Below, one piece after another: positions 16,305 through 23,034 of a stretch of 34,574 nucleotides of DNA; position 1 is the stretch's first letter, and every line of letters starts with the position of its first letter. Both the position numbers and the translations under genes were made by a program. Source of the stretch: Acidobacteriaceae bacterium (GTDB taxonomy: Bacteria > Acidobacteriota > Terriglobia > Terriglobales > Acidobacteriaceae); the NCBI GenBank assembly GCA_003160215.1, contig PLQW01000150.1:7301-41874 (forward strand), written 5' to 3'. The notes beneath the pieces are model-generated. The model was not told where the DNA came from. It did no database searches and was given only the letters and a program-made list of their open reading frames with translations.

Positions 16305-16584
16305 CTTGGTCCTCCTTGGCCTCGGCAGCGGGTGGAGGGGCCGCGGCCTCGGCGCTTTCTTTGGGCGGCGCCGGCTGCTTGTAACCGAAGATCGCGAAGT
16401 CGGGGCAATACATGCCGCACAAATCGCAACCGCTGCACTTCTCCGGATGGACCATGTAAGGAGTGTGATAACCCTTGGCATTAAAGGCGGAGGAGAGCGC
16501 CAGGACGTGCGTGGGACAGAACTCCACGCAGAATCCGCAGGCCTTACATCGCTCGACTACGATCTGCACCGAACCCTTGGCCAT
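16294..16584 (-). CDS. korD: Ferredoxin-type subunit of 2-oxoacid:ferredoxin oxidoreductase
   Basis: 96-residue 2[4Fe-4S] protein, first gene of the operon. Cluster ligands: Cys13, 16, 19 and 23 (ERCKACGFCVEFCP) and Cys50, 53, 56 and 60 (EKCSGCDLCGMYCP). The C-terminal 30 residues are Pro/Ala/Glu rich and probably disordered. It carries electrons within the Kor complex. The stop overlaps the korA start region by 11 bases. AAAGGG lies upstream of the ATG. In another frame immediately upstream (about 16585-16675) the sequence reads DAKLNKKEDAAAKAATPSAQ with strongly coding-like codon use, which may be the decayed start of a longer form. Confidence 0.9.
   Translation of the reverse strand: MAKGSVQIVVERCKACGFCVEFCPTHVLALSSAFNAKGYHTPYMVHPEKCSGCDLCGMYCPDFAIFGYKQPAPPKESAEAAAPPPAAEAKEDQDAR
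16311..16317 (-). promoter_or_regulatory. Ribosome binding site of korA
   Basis: On the minus strand AAGGAGG, six bases before the ATG at 16304. It decides the start in favour of MHAEAAG over the internal MTGTHFLDG. Confidence 0.85.
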
Positions 16585-16793
16585 TGCTGCCCTTTCTTAT
16601 CTTCTTGGCGCTGCGCCGAGGGAGTGGCCGCCTTGGCGGCCGCATCTTCCTTCTTATTGAGCTTGGCATCGCACCTGGAATTACGTTGCGGTTGGAGGCT
16701 CACCCACCACCGAACGATGGTTCGATTTTTCACTAGTTGATGCCCAAGATGAAGTGATGACGGTCACATGACCATGTGAGGCGCGACACCGGC

Positions 16794-16856
16794 AATCAGC
16801 ATTCGGCACTCCGTCAGCATTCAGCATTCAGCCGCTTTTCGCTCTTCGCCTTTCGC
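16794..16856 (+). repeat. Heptamer tandem array, ATTCAGC/TTTTCGC type
   Basis: Runs of 7-mers with slight drift: AATCAGC, ATTCGGC, a break, CAGCATT, CAGCATT, CAGCCGC, then TTTTCGC, TCTTCGC, CTTTCGC. The second half matches the unit type of the array at 21882-21930. Confidence 0.7.
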
Positions 16857-16884
16857 TCGCCATTCGCGCTAGCGTCCCCACTGC

Positions 16885-16930
16885 TGTCATCCCGATCGAG
16901 GACTTCAGCCCGAGCGGAGGGACCTGCTTT
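16885..16930 (+). repeat. GTCATCCCGA repeat, third copy
   Basis: TGTCATCCCGATCGAG followed by the GACTTCAG core and CGAGCGGAGGG. Related to both arms at 13439-13617. Confidence 0.65.
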
Positions 16931-17203
16931 TTCTGCCATCAGCTCCCAGCAATCGGCCCCCAGCCAAAAACTATTGCGCCGTGAACCGCGGCGAACCGAT
17001 AATCGACAAGTGCGCAGATCATGTTCGCATGCGATGCGGTACCTGCCCCGCCCTAGCCAAAATCGGGCTAGAACGGGGCACCCCAGCTTTATGGGGAAGT
17101 GCTAGGATGGGGCCCCCGGCGTATACAAATGTTTCACCTAATGGTACGGACAAGACGGGAGTAAATATGGTTCTAGCTCGAGAAGTCGGCTGAAGGAGGA
17201 GTT

Positions 17204-17650
17204 ATGCAGCTAAGGAGATACTGCACGGTTGGGTTAATCTCAGCGATTTCATTCGCCGCCTCGGCACAAACCTCCACTGAGCAAAGCCTTGTTAGCTCGT
17301 TCAGAGCATTTTCGAGTGATTTCTTACAATCACTTCGGCAAAAGGAAGGATGCCATACAAAACAGGCCTCGGCTGATATACCAGATTCCTGGTTCAAAGA
17401 ATGCCAGAAATACGATGTTGATTCGGCGAAGATTGATGTAACAAAAACAGCCTCACTGGTAAGTCCCTATGTCGGCACCCTCGTAGTTCGAGTGGTCATC
17501 TCCAATACCGTGTGGCAGCCGACCGAAGCCAAAGCATCTGCCGACACTGTTATCACACACATCAGAGAGCAAACAGTCGAATATTCGTTCGGCTATCAGA
17601 GCGGCAAATGGCGTTTCACATCGTCCCGAGTCATAAGTGAGACAGAGTGA
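17204..17650 (+). CDS. Secreted protein of unknown function
   Basis: 148 residues behind a very strong ribosome site (AAGGAGGAG just upstream of the ATG). Residues 1-21 look like a signal peptide (RRYCTVGLISAISFAASAQ, cut after AQ). The mature part has two cysteines (EGCHTKQA and KECQKYD), and its second half is beta-rich (VSPYVGTLVVRVVISNTVW, QTVEYSFGYQSGKWRFTSS), suggesting an NTF2- or SH3-like small domain. No named family recognised. The codon use is more AT-rich than in the kor genes, consistent with the accessory character of 16.6-19.4 kb. Confidence 0.7.
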   Translation: MQLRRYCTVGLISAISFAASAQTSTEQSLVSSFRAFSSDFLQSLRQKEGCHTKQASADIPDSWFKECQKYDVDSAKIDVTKTASLVSPYVGTLVVRVVISNTVWQPTEAKASADTVITHIREQTVEYSFGYQSGKWRFTSSRVISETE

Positions 17651-17879
17651 GTGACTTGGGTGGAATCGGAGCTCGGTTTTGCGGAACGCCGGGTGCCCCA
17701 ATCATCCGTGGTGTTTGCGAATGAGTGGGAGAACCGTAGAGTACCTGGATCAATGGGATACGGGCTCGAAAGACAGAAAGATCGGCTCGGTGAGTTGGAG
17801 ATTGTCGATGATCACGACCAAAATACCCACTCAAGTAAAGGCGGCTTGTGTGGGGCACCCGGCGGAGAAGAGTTAAAGC
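17651..17879. other. 229-base gap made largely of a direct repeat
   Basis: Holds copy 1 of the ~155-bp direct repeat and a hairpin of the AAGC-(loop)-GCTT family. Frames on the minus strand through both copies do not look like proteins. Confidence 0.6.
17687..17841 (+). repeat. ~155-bp direct repeat, copy 1
   Basis: Nearly identical to 18599-18753 except for a variable patch near the left end and scattered changes. The longest unchanged core starts at GTTTGCGAATGAGTGGGAG and covers about 50 bases. The right end carries part of a CAAGY-AAAGG hairpin. Copies flank the 222-residue gene in the same orientation. Confidence 0.88.
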
Positions 17880-18548
17880 ATGGAGCGAACCATCCACCGA
17901 GTCGCAGAGAAAAACGGTCGCAGCGGTACCGCCCACGGCTACGCTATCACAGGCTGGGAATACGAGGAGGGATGGCTAATCACTTTCTGGTTGATTGGAC
18001 AAGACCCTGTGAAGACCGTCTGGGTCGATAGCCCGACCACTTTCTACTCCGTTCGCCGAATACAACTCGACGGACAACGAGCCATCGAGATTAACCCTGA
18101 ACCCCTGGAACTGACCGCTGAAGAAAAGGACGCCATAATCAGCATGGTCTGGCGGTGGGAAATCCCGGAGCCCCTAACCGTAGCCGGAACCTGCATGGTT
18201 GAGTCTTTGGCGAAGGCGTTGGATTTGTCCAACGATGACATTCTCGAAATGTTCAGACGTGCCCGACGTGACCCCAGCATTCAGGACCACGCCGTTAAAA
18301 CCCTCGAAGAAAACGGCTACAAGGTGCACGTCTTCTGTCCCGAGGGTTTCAGTTACCGCGAACGCCGACGCATCGTCACTATGATCAAGAAGAAGGACCA
18401 AACGAAGGGACATGCGGTTCTCGTCTACGAAAACAATGAGGGCATATTTGATGCCGCAAGCATTTTCAAGAGGGTCGACGACATTTTGTCTACGGGTACG
18501 TTGGGGTACAACATAGGTTCGGTGCTAATCATCGAGAAGACGGCTTGA
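17880..18548 (+). CDS. Unknown protein with papain/C39-like Cys-His-Asp arrangement
   Basis: 222 residues, no signal peptide. The N-terminal half (WLITFWLIGQDPVKTVWVDS) is beta-rich. In the second half Cys105 sits at the start of a helix (VAGTCMVESLAKALDL), followed by His178 in KGHAVLVYENNEG and Asp191 in IFDAAS. This Cys...His...Asp order and spacing resembles papain-like or C39-type peptidases and related effectors, so a cysteine-peptidase fold is a reasonable guess, not a family match. The gene lies exactly between two ~155-bp direct repeats, which suggests it came or moved as a unit. Start ATG 17880 has GGAGAAGAG upstream. Confidence 0.65.
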   Translation: MERTIHRVAEKNGRSGTAHGYAITGWEYEEGWLITFWLIGQDPVKTVWVDSPTTFYSVRRIQLDGQRAIEINPEPLELTAEEKDAIISMVWRWEIPEPLTVAGTCMVESLAKALDLSNDDILEMFRRARRDPSIQDHAVKTLEENGYKVHVFCPEGFSYRERRRIVTMIKKKDQTKGHAVLVYENNEGIFDAASIFKRVDDILSTGTLGYNIGSVLIIEKTA

Positions 18549-18560
18549 TCGAGCCGGGTG

Positions 18561-18587
18561 CCACCCAAGCTTCCTTTGCTTGGGTGG
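18561..18587. repeat. Perfect hairpin with TTCCTTT loop
   Basis: CCACCCAAGC pairs with GCTTGGGTGG around TTCCTTT. Related sites with the same loop in reverse complement occur at 30836-30865 and, more diverged, at 17829-17862. It could serve as a weak terminator of the 222-residue gene, but has no T-run. Confidence 0.7.
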
Positions 18588-18598
18588 GGATGTTGGTT

Positions 18599-18753
18599 CG
18601 CCGGGTGCCCATTCATTCGCGCTGTTTGCGAATGAGTGGGAGAACCGTAGAGTACCTGGATCAATGGGATACAGGTTTCGAAAGACAGAAAGATCCGCTC
18701 GGTGAGTTGGAGATTGTCGATGATCACGACCAAAACACCCACTCAAGCAAAGG
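18599..18753 (+). repeat. ~155-bp direct repeat, copy 2
   Basis: See copy 1 at 17687-17841. Distance between the starts of the copies is 912 bp, and the segment between them contains only the 222-residue gene. Confidence 0.88.
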
Positions 18754-18926
18754 GCTGGTGCTCCAGGTTTGCCCTTCCTTTGGGCCAACCTGGGATCACT
18801 GCGCTCGGCAACCTAAAAGGTGGAGGTTAGAGATCGAATCGGGGTGGACGGCCAGAGATCATGAGTGGAAAATGTTCGGTGGGCCGGCCCGAATCTTTCT
18901 CTGCCCAGGCCCGGGTTTGCGTCCGC
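18754..18926. other. No feature seen
   Basis: Together with copy 2 of the repeat this completes a 378-base gene-free stretch (18549-18926). I found no coding potential or strong secondary structure in the last 170 bases. Confidence 0.5.
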
Positions 18927-19361
18927 TTACTTGTGCGCCTGCACGCTCTCGAATCCCTGTTCAAATTGCGTGACCAGCGGAGTTTCGCCAGACTGGAGAC
19001 CGTCGCGCCCCATGACGCGCCAGAGAAAATTGCCACTCGCCCCCGCATCGTACACGGCCATCAGATCTTCGGAAGGCCGACTCGTCACCAGAATGATGAT
19101 GTCGGCATCGGAGGGCTGGTACACGACCGTCAGTTTGCCCCAGTCCTGAATGGCGTTCTGCACAGCGTTGATTGCAGCCCGATCTTCGGGCAGCAGGTTC
19201 GGGTTGAACTGATCGCCATCATAGGAGGCAACGTAGACATAGCGCGCATTCGCCAGAATGCCCGGGAACGCCGGCACTTTCGCGGTAGTTGGATTCGGCA
19301 CAGCCAGGGCGGAAACCGCCAGCAGAATCAAGCTGATCGCCACGAGACAAAATCGCTTCAT
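18927..19361 (-). CDS. Secreted protein of unknown function
   Basis: 144 residues from ATG 19361 with AGAGG upstream. The N terminus (MKRFCLVAISLILLAVSALA) is a signal peptide. The mature protein is built of strand/helix units (ARYVYVASYDGDQFN, INAVQNAIQDWGKLTVVYQP, ADIIILVTSRPSEDLMAVYD), suggesting a small alpha/beta fold. There are no catalytic motifs and no mature cysteines. Similar small exported proteins are common in Acidobacteriota (recollection, not checked). It is divergent from the carbamoyl-phosphate gene cluster. Confidence 0.7.
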   Translation of the reverse strand: MKRFCLVAISLILLAVSALAVPNPTTAKVPAFPGILANARYVYVASYDGDQFNPNLLPEDRAAINAVQNAIQDWGKLTVVYQPSDADIIILVTSRPSEDLMAVYDAGASGNFLWRVMGRDGLQSGETPLVTQFEQGFESVQAHK

Positions 19362-19555
19362 ATAAACGCCTCTGTTTATTGGATGCCTTTGGAGAGAGCG
19401 AAGTCGCTGACGCGTGAGGTACCAGGCTCCCGGTGCCTTTCATGTCTCACTGCCATGTGACCCCTCTCACAGCGCAAAACTTGCGTTTGGTGCACGATAT
19501 CCGTAAGGAGAAAAGTGTCCCCACCTCATGGGTCTAATGACGCTTTTTACGCACT

Positions 19556-20899
19556 ATGAAAAGAGTGCTTATCCTGGGAGCCGCTGGACGAGACTTCCAC
19601 AACTTCAACGTAGTTTTCCGAAACAATCCTGAATTCCACGTTGTAGCCTTCACGGCAACACAAATTCCCGACATCGCCGGCCGCCGTTATCCCGTGCAAT
19701 TGGCGGGCGACTTCTACCCGGATGGCATTCCCATCCTCGAAGAAAGCAAAATGGAAGACATCATCCACGACGAACTCGTGGACGTGGTGGTCTTTTCCTA
19801 CAGCGACGTTTCCTATCCGACGCTGATGCACCTGGCCTCGCGCGCCGTCGCCGCAGGAGCCGATTTCTGGCTGCTGGGCGTCGAACGCACGCAACTCGTT
19901 GCGAAAGTGCCGCTCATCTCGGTCTGCGCCGTCCGCACCGGCTGCGGCAAGAGTCCGGTCTCGCGCCGTATTGCCACGGAGCTTCGCAAGCTCGGCTGGA
20001 ACCCCGTCGTGGTCCGTCATCCCATGCCCTATGGCGATCTTGCCGCGCAGCGTGCGCAACGCTTTGGTTCGCTGGCCGACCTCGACAAAAATCGCTGCAC
20101 TATCGAAGAGCGCGAGGAATACGAACCTCACATCATGGAAGGCACCACGGTCTATGCCGGCGTGGACTACGAGGAAATCCTGCGCCAGGCGGAGAAGGAG
20201 GGCGATGTTGTCCTGTGGGACGGCGGTAACAACGACACTTCGTTCTATCGTCCCGATCTCGATATCGTTGTCCTCGATCCGCATCGGGCGGGACACGAAC
20301 TGGCATACTACCCCGGCGAAGTGAACTTCCGCAGCGCGCACGTGCTTATCATCAACAAGGTGGACACGGCCGATCCCGACGGGCTGAAGACGGTGCGGCA
20401 GAATATCGCGCTGTATAACCCCAAGGCTCAGGTCATCGAGACCGCCTGCAAGGTAACCGTTGCCGATCCTGAAGCAGTAAAGGGCAAGCGGGTGCTGGTG
20501 GTCGAAGATGGCCCCACACTCACGCACGGAGAGATGCCTTACGGAGCCGGCGTGGTCGCAGCCAATCGCTACAATGCGGCCGCGTTGGTCGATCCCCGTC
20601 CCTATGCCGTGGGCTCCATCCAGAAGACCTTCGAGAAGTTTCCCCATCTCTGGAGAGTCTTGCCCGCCATGGGATACAGCGATATCCAGCGGCATGAACT
20701 CGAAGAGACCATCAAGCGCGTCCCCTGCGATCTAGTGCTGGTGGCGACGCCGATCGACTTGGCGCGGACCATCAAGCTGGATAAACCCAGCGTGCGGGTG
20801 ACCTACGAGGTTGAGGAGATCGGCAAGCCCGCCATCACCACGATGCTGGAGCAGTTCACCCAGGTGCACAAGCCGGAGTTGGCGGAAGCCGGGAGGTAG
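19556..20899 (+). CDS. COG2403 / cyclic 2,3-diphosphoglycerate synthetase-like P-loop NTPase
   Basis: 447 residues, the usual length for this family. An N-terminal Rossmann-like domain (KRVLILGAAGRDFHNFNVV) precedes the P-loop CAVRTGCGKSPVSR (about 124-137), the VVLWDGGNNDTSF acidic stretch (218-230), PHRAGHELAYYPGEVN and LIINKVDTADP, whose NKVD (267-270) looks like a GTPase specificity motif. Archaeal cDPG synthetase makes cyclic 2,3-diphosphoglycerate with ATP, but most bacterial relatives have no tested function. Here it heads a carbamoyl-phosphate gene set and its stop overlaps the ribosome site of the next gene, so a linked role in that pathway is inferred. The ATG has no clear ribosome site; leaderless or weak initiation is possible. 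Confidence 0.82.
   Translation: MKRVLILGAAGRDFHNFNVVFRNNPEFHVVAFTATQIPDIAGRRYPVQLAGDFYPDGIPILEESKMEDIIHDELVDVVVFSYSDVSYPTLMHLASRAVAAGADFWLLGVERTQLVAKVPLISVCAVRTGCGKSPVSRRIATELRKLGWNPVVVRHPMPYGDLAAQRAQRFGSLADLDKNRCTIEEREEYEPHIMEGTTVYAGVDYEEILRQAEKEGDVVLWDGGNNDTSFYRPDLDIVVLDPHRAGHELAYYPGEVNFRSAHVLIINKVDTADPDGLKTVRQNIALYNPKAQVIETACKVTVADPEAVKGKRVLVVEDGPTLTHGEMPYGAGVVAANRYNAAALVDPRPYAVGSIQKTFEKFPHLWRVLPAMGYSDIQRHELEETIKRVPCDLVLVATPIDLARTIKLDKPSVRVTYEVEEIGKPAITTMLEQFTQVHKPELAEAGR
20892..20897 (+). promoter_or_regulatory. Ribosome binding site deciding a TTG start
   Basis: GGAGGT six bases before TTG 20904. Its end overlaps the TAG stop of the upstream gene, implying coupled translation. Confidence 0.75.
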
Positions 20900-20903
20900 C
20901 AGG

Positions 20904-21875
20904 TTGCAGAAAGATTTCCTCTCGATTCGCGACTTCTCGCCACAGGAGATCGGGTATTTTCTCGATGTTGCCTGCCAGCTTAAGGCCTATCCGGGCGCAT
21001 ACACCAGGGCTCTGAAGGGCAAGACGCTGGCCATGATCTTTGAAAAGCCATCGCTGCGCACGCGAGTGACATTCGACGTGGGCATCCAGCAACTGGGCGG
21101 CCACCCGCTGTATCTTTCACCGGCCGAGATCAGTCTCGGCAAGCGGGAGTCGGTCTACGATGTTGCCAAGAACCTGGAGCGTATGGTGCAGGGGATCATG
21201 GTCCGGACCTTCGCCCACGACATCGTCGTGGACATGGCCCGGCACGCCCGCATCCCGGTAATCAACGGCCTCACCGATTACAGTCACCATTGCCAGGCGA
21301 TGGCGGACTACCTGACCATGCTCGAGGTCAAAGGCCGAATTGCCGGACTGAAAGTGGCCTACATCGGAGACGGCAACAACGTGGCGCACTCGCTGCTATT
21401 TGCGGGCGCACAATTAGGTGCGGACGTGTGGGTGGCCACGCCACCGGGATACGAGCCTGATAGCCACGCCGTCGCCTGGGCGGCCGTACGCTCCGCCGCG
21501 ACCGATGCAAGCTGCACCATCACCAACGATCCCAATCTGGCGGCTTCCGGCGCCGATGTCGTTTACACCGATGTGTGGGCAAGCATGGGCCAGGAAGCGG
21601 AGGCGGCAGCTCGGCGCAAAACCTTCCAGCCGTATCAGGTGAACGCCAAGTTATTCGCCACCGCCAAACCCGATGCCATCTTCATGCATTGTCTGCCGGC
21701 GCATAGGGGCGATGAGGTTACGGACGACGTAATCGATTCGCCCCGGTCGTTCGTCTTCCAGCAGGCAGAAAACCGGCTGCATGCCCAAAAGGCAATCATG
21801 CTGGAACTAATGAAGGACAACCGGGCCGCGGAACGCGAGACGGCTCGCGAACCGAGATTGGAGTTGGTGAAGTAA
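20904..21875 (+). CDS. arcB: Ornithine carbamoyltransferase
   Basis: 323-residue cytosolic transcarbamylase interconverting ornithine + carbamoyl phosphate and citrulline + phosphate. The carbamoyl-phosphate loop is EKPSLRTRVTF (Ser50-Arg54), followed by SLGKRES (Lys80), VRTFAHD (101-107), the ornithine-binding DVWASMGQEAE loop and the HCLPAHRGDEV signature, which together specify ornithine rather than aspartate. One oddity: the HPCQ motif reads HHCQ (128-131). Start TTG 20904 fits the ribosome site at 20892-20897. The neighbour downstream is carbamate kinase, so a catabolic direction (citrulline phosphorolysis) is likely. An anabolic ArgF role is the alternative, since no other arg genes are present. 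Confidence 0.9.
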   Translation: MQKDFLSIRDFSPQEIGYFLDVACQLKAYPGAYTRALKGKTLAMIFEKPSLRTRVTFDVGIQQLGGHPLYLSPAEISLGKRESVYDVAKNLERMVQGIMVRTFAHDIVVDMARHARIPVINGLTDYSHHCQAMADYLTMLEVKGRIAGLKVAYIGDGNNVAHSLLFAGAQLGADVWVATPPGYEPDSHAVAWAAVRSAATDASCTITNDPNLAASGADVVYTDVWASMGQEAEAAARRKTFQPYQVNAKLFATAKPDAIFMHCLPAHRGDEVTDDVIDSPRSFVFQQAENRLHAQKAIMLELMKDNRAAERETAREPRLELVK

Positions 21876-21881
21876 GAAAGA

Positions 21882-21930
21882 ATTCGCTTTTCGCTTTTCG
21901 CTCTTGGCCTTTCGCTATTCGCTTTTACTT
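21882..21930 (+). repeat. Heptamer array NTTCGCT type, 7 units
   Basis: Units in order: ATTCGCT, TTTCGCT, TTTCGCT, CTTGGCC, TTTCGCT, ATTCGCT, TTTACTT. Period is exactly 7 with no slips. Its reverse complement is the unit type of the array at 21973-22007. Confidence 0.85.
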
Positions 21931-21972
21931 TCAGCTTGCACGGCTCTTAGCAATTGGCGACTTCGGAACCTC

Positions 21973-22007
21973 TGGCGAAAGGCGAAAAGCGAATAGCGAA
22001 CAGCGAA
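21973..22007 (+). repeat. Heptamer array NRGCGAA type, 5 units
   Basis: TGGCGAA, AGGCGAA, AAGCGAA, TAGCGAA, CAGCGAA; the first base differs in nearly every unit while GCGAA is invariant. It faces the upstream array in inverted orientation across 42 bases. Confidence 0.85.
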
Positions 22008-22029
22008 TCGCGTTTGCAAGGATCTTCAT

Positions 22030-23031
22030 ATGTCAAAGACTGCACTGGTCGCAGTGGGCGGCAATTCTCTCATTCGTGCTGGAGAAAAGGGCACGATTGC
22101 CGAGCAGTTGGCCAACACTCGCCGCACGGCCCACGCGATCGTCGGGCTCATCCGCCTCGGATACAACCTGGTGATCACGCACGGCAACGGGCCGCAGGTG
22201 GGCGCGCAATTGCTGCGCTCGGAACGCGCCTCCGACGTGGTGTATGGACAGACGCTGGATGTTTGCGGCGCCGCCAGTCAAGGCGAGATCGGTTACTTGC
22301 TCGCCCAATCTTTGCAGAATGAGCTTGCGGCAGCGGACATGGACGTTCCCGTCGTGAGCTTGGTGACCCAAACCGTAGTCTCTCCCAATGACGCCGCCAT
22401 GCGACATCCATCCAAGCCGATCGGACCGTTTTATTCGCGGGCCGTCGCCGACGAGAAAAAGCGCTTACTGGGATGGCAGATTGTTGAGGATGCAGCCCGC
22501 GGCTATCGGCGCGTGGTACCTTCTCCAGAACCTATCGAGATCCTGGAACTGGATGTCATTCGCTCGTTGGTCGATCGCGGAGTGCTGGTGGTGTCAACCG
22601 GGGGCGGCGGCATTCCGGTGATGCGCGTGAACGGCCGCCTGCAAGGCGTGGAAGCTGTCATTGACAAAGACCGCGCTTCCGCGTTGCTGGCTTCACAGTT
22701 GGGAGTGGACCTGTTCGCGATTTCCACCGACACCGAATACGTTTTCCTGAACTACAAAAAGCCCAATCAGACGCCGCTTACTTACGTCACCGCTGCGCAG
22801 TTGGAAGAGCATCTGCGCGCCGGCCACTTCCCGCCAGGAAACATGGGGCCGAAGGTAGAATCGGTATTGCGCTTCCTCCACCGCGGAGGCAAGGAAGCCG
22901 TGATTACTTCGTATGAGCATTTGCGCGAAGCGGTGCAGGGGTCTGCGGGTACGCACATCGTGGCAGACCCAGAACCAGGCTGCAAGACTGTGCCACAAGA
23001 ACAGGAACTTGAGGTGCCGGTTATCCGGTGA
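22030..23031 (+). CDS. arcC: Carbamate kinase
   Basis: 333-residue amino-acid-kinase-fold enzyme making ATP from carbamoyl phosphate + ADP, with carbamate breaking down to NH3 and CO2. VAVGGNSLIRAGE (8-20), VITHGNGPQVGAQ, PSKPIGPFYSRAVADEKK, VVSTGGGGIPV and the EAVIDKDRASALLASQLG lysine-bearing segment are all as in ArcC; NMGPKVESVLRFL closes the fold. It is slightly longer than the usual ~310 residues because of the C-terminal tail. It makes the preceding transcarbamylase energy-yielding if run toward carbamoyl phosphate. A carbamoyl-phosphate-synthetase-like reverse role is possible at high ammonium. Ribosome site: AAGGATC about 8 bases upstream of the ATG. Confidence 0.93.
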   Translation: MSKTALVAVGGNSLIRAGEKGTIAEQLANTRRTAHAIVGLIRLGYNLVITHGNGPQVGAQLLRSERASDVVYGQTLDVCGAASQGEIGYLLAQSLQNELAAADMDVPVVSLVTQTVVSPNDAAMRHPSKPIGPFYSRAVADEKKRLLGWQIVEDAARGYRRVVPSPEPIEILELDVIRSLVDRGVLVVSTGGGGIPVMRVNGRLQGVEAVIDKDRASALLASQLGVDLFAISTDTEYVFLNYKKPNQTPLTYVTAAQLEEHLRAGHFPPGNMGPKVESVLRFLHRGGKEAVITSYEHLREAVQGSAGTHIVADPEPGCKTVPQEQELEVPVIR

Positions 23032-23034
23032 GCC

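Larger units (their letters stand above)
16585..17203. other. 619-base repeat-rich intergenic stretch between divergent genes
   Basis: No gene is supported; it must contain the kor promoter (minus) and the promoter of the gene at 17204 (plus), though neither is clear. It includes a heptamer array (16794-16856), a GTCATCCCGA repeat (16885-16930) and a stretch with a GGGGCACC core (17073-17110) that is partly palindromic. An alanine/lysine-coding-like stretch lies next to korD. Confidence 0.55.
21876..22029. other. 154-base spacer with two opposed heptamer arrays
   Basis: It separates the ornithine carbamoyltransferase and carbamate kinase genes, unlike the tight junctions on either side (4-base gaps). 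It is nearly all repeat: see 21882-21930 and 21973-22007. A transcript could fold into a long imperfect hairpin here. Confidence 0.75.

Noticed and set aside
14274-16481. 735-codon open frame read as one fused Kor alpha/beta protein
   Set aside because: The N-terminal part is out of frame with korD, the middle is nonsense caused by the korA frameshift, and korB has its own overlapping ATGA start.
17631-17936. Similar minus-strand frames through both direct repeats (also 18525-18788)
   Set aside because: Their likeness comes only from the repeat; no start signals or protein-like composition.
21882-22007. Heptamer arrays as a CRISPR
   Set aside because: Units are 7 bp without spacers and no cas genes are near.
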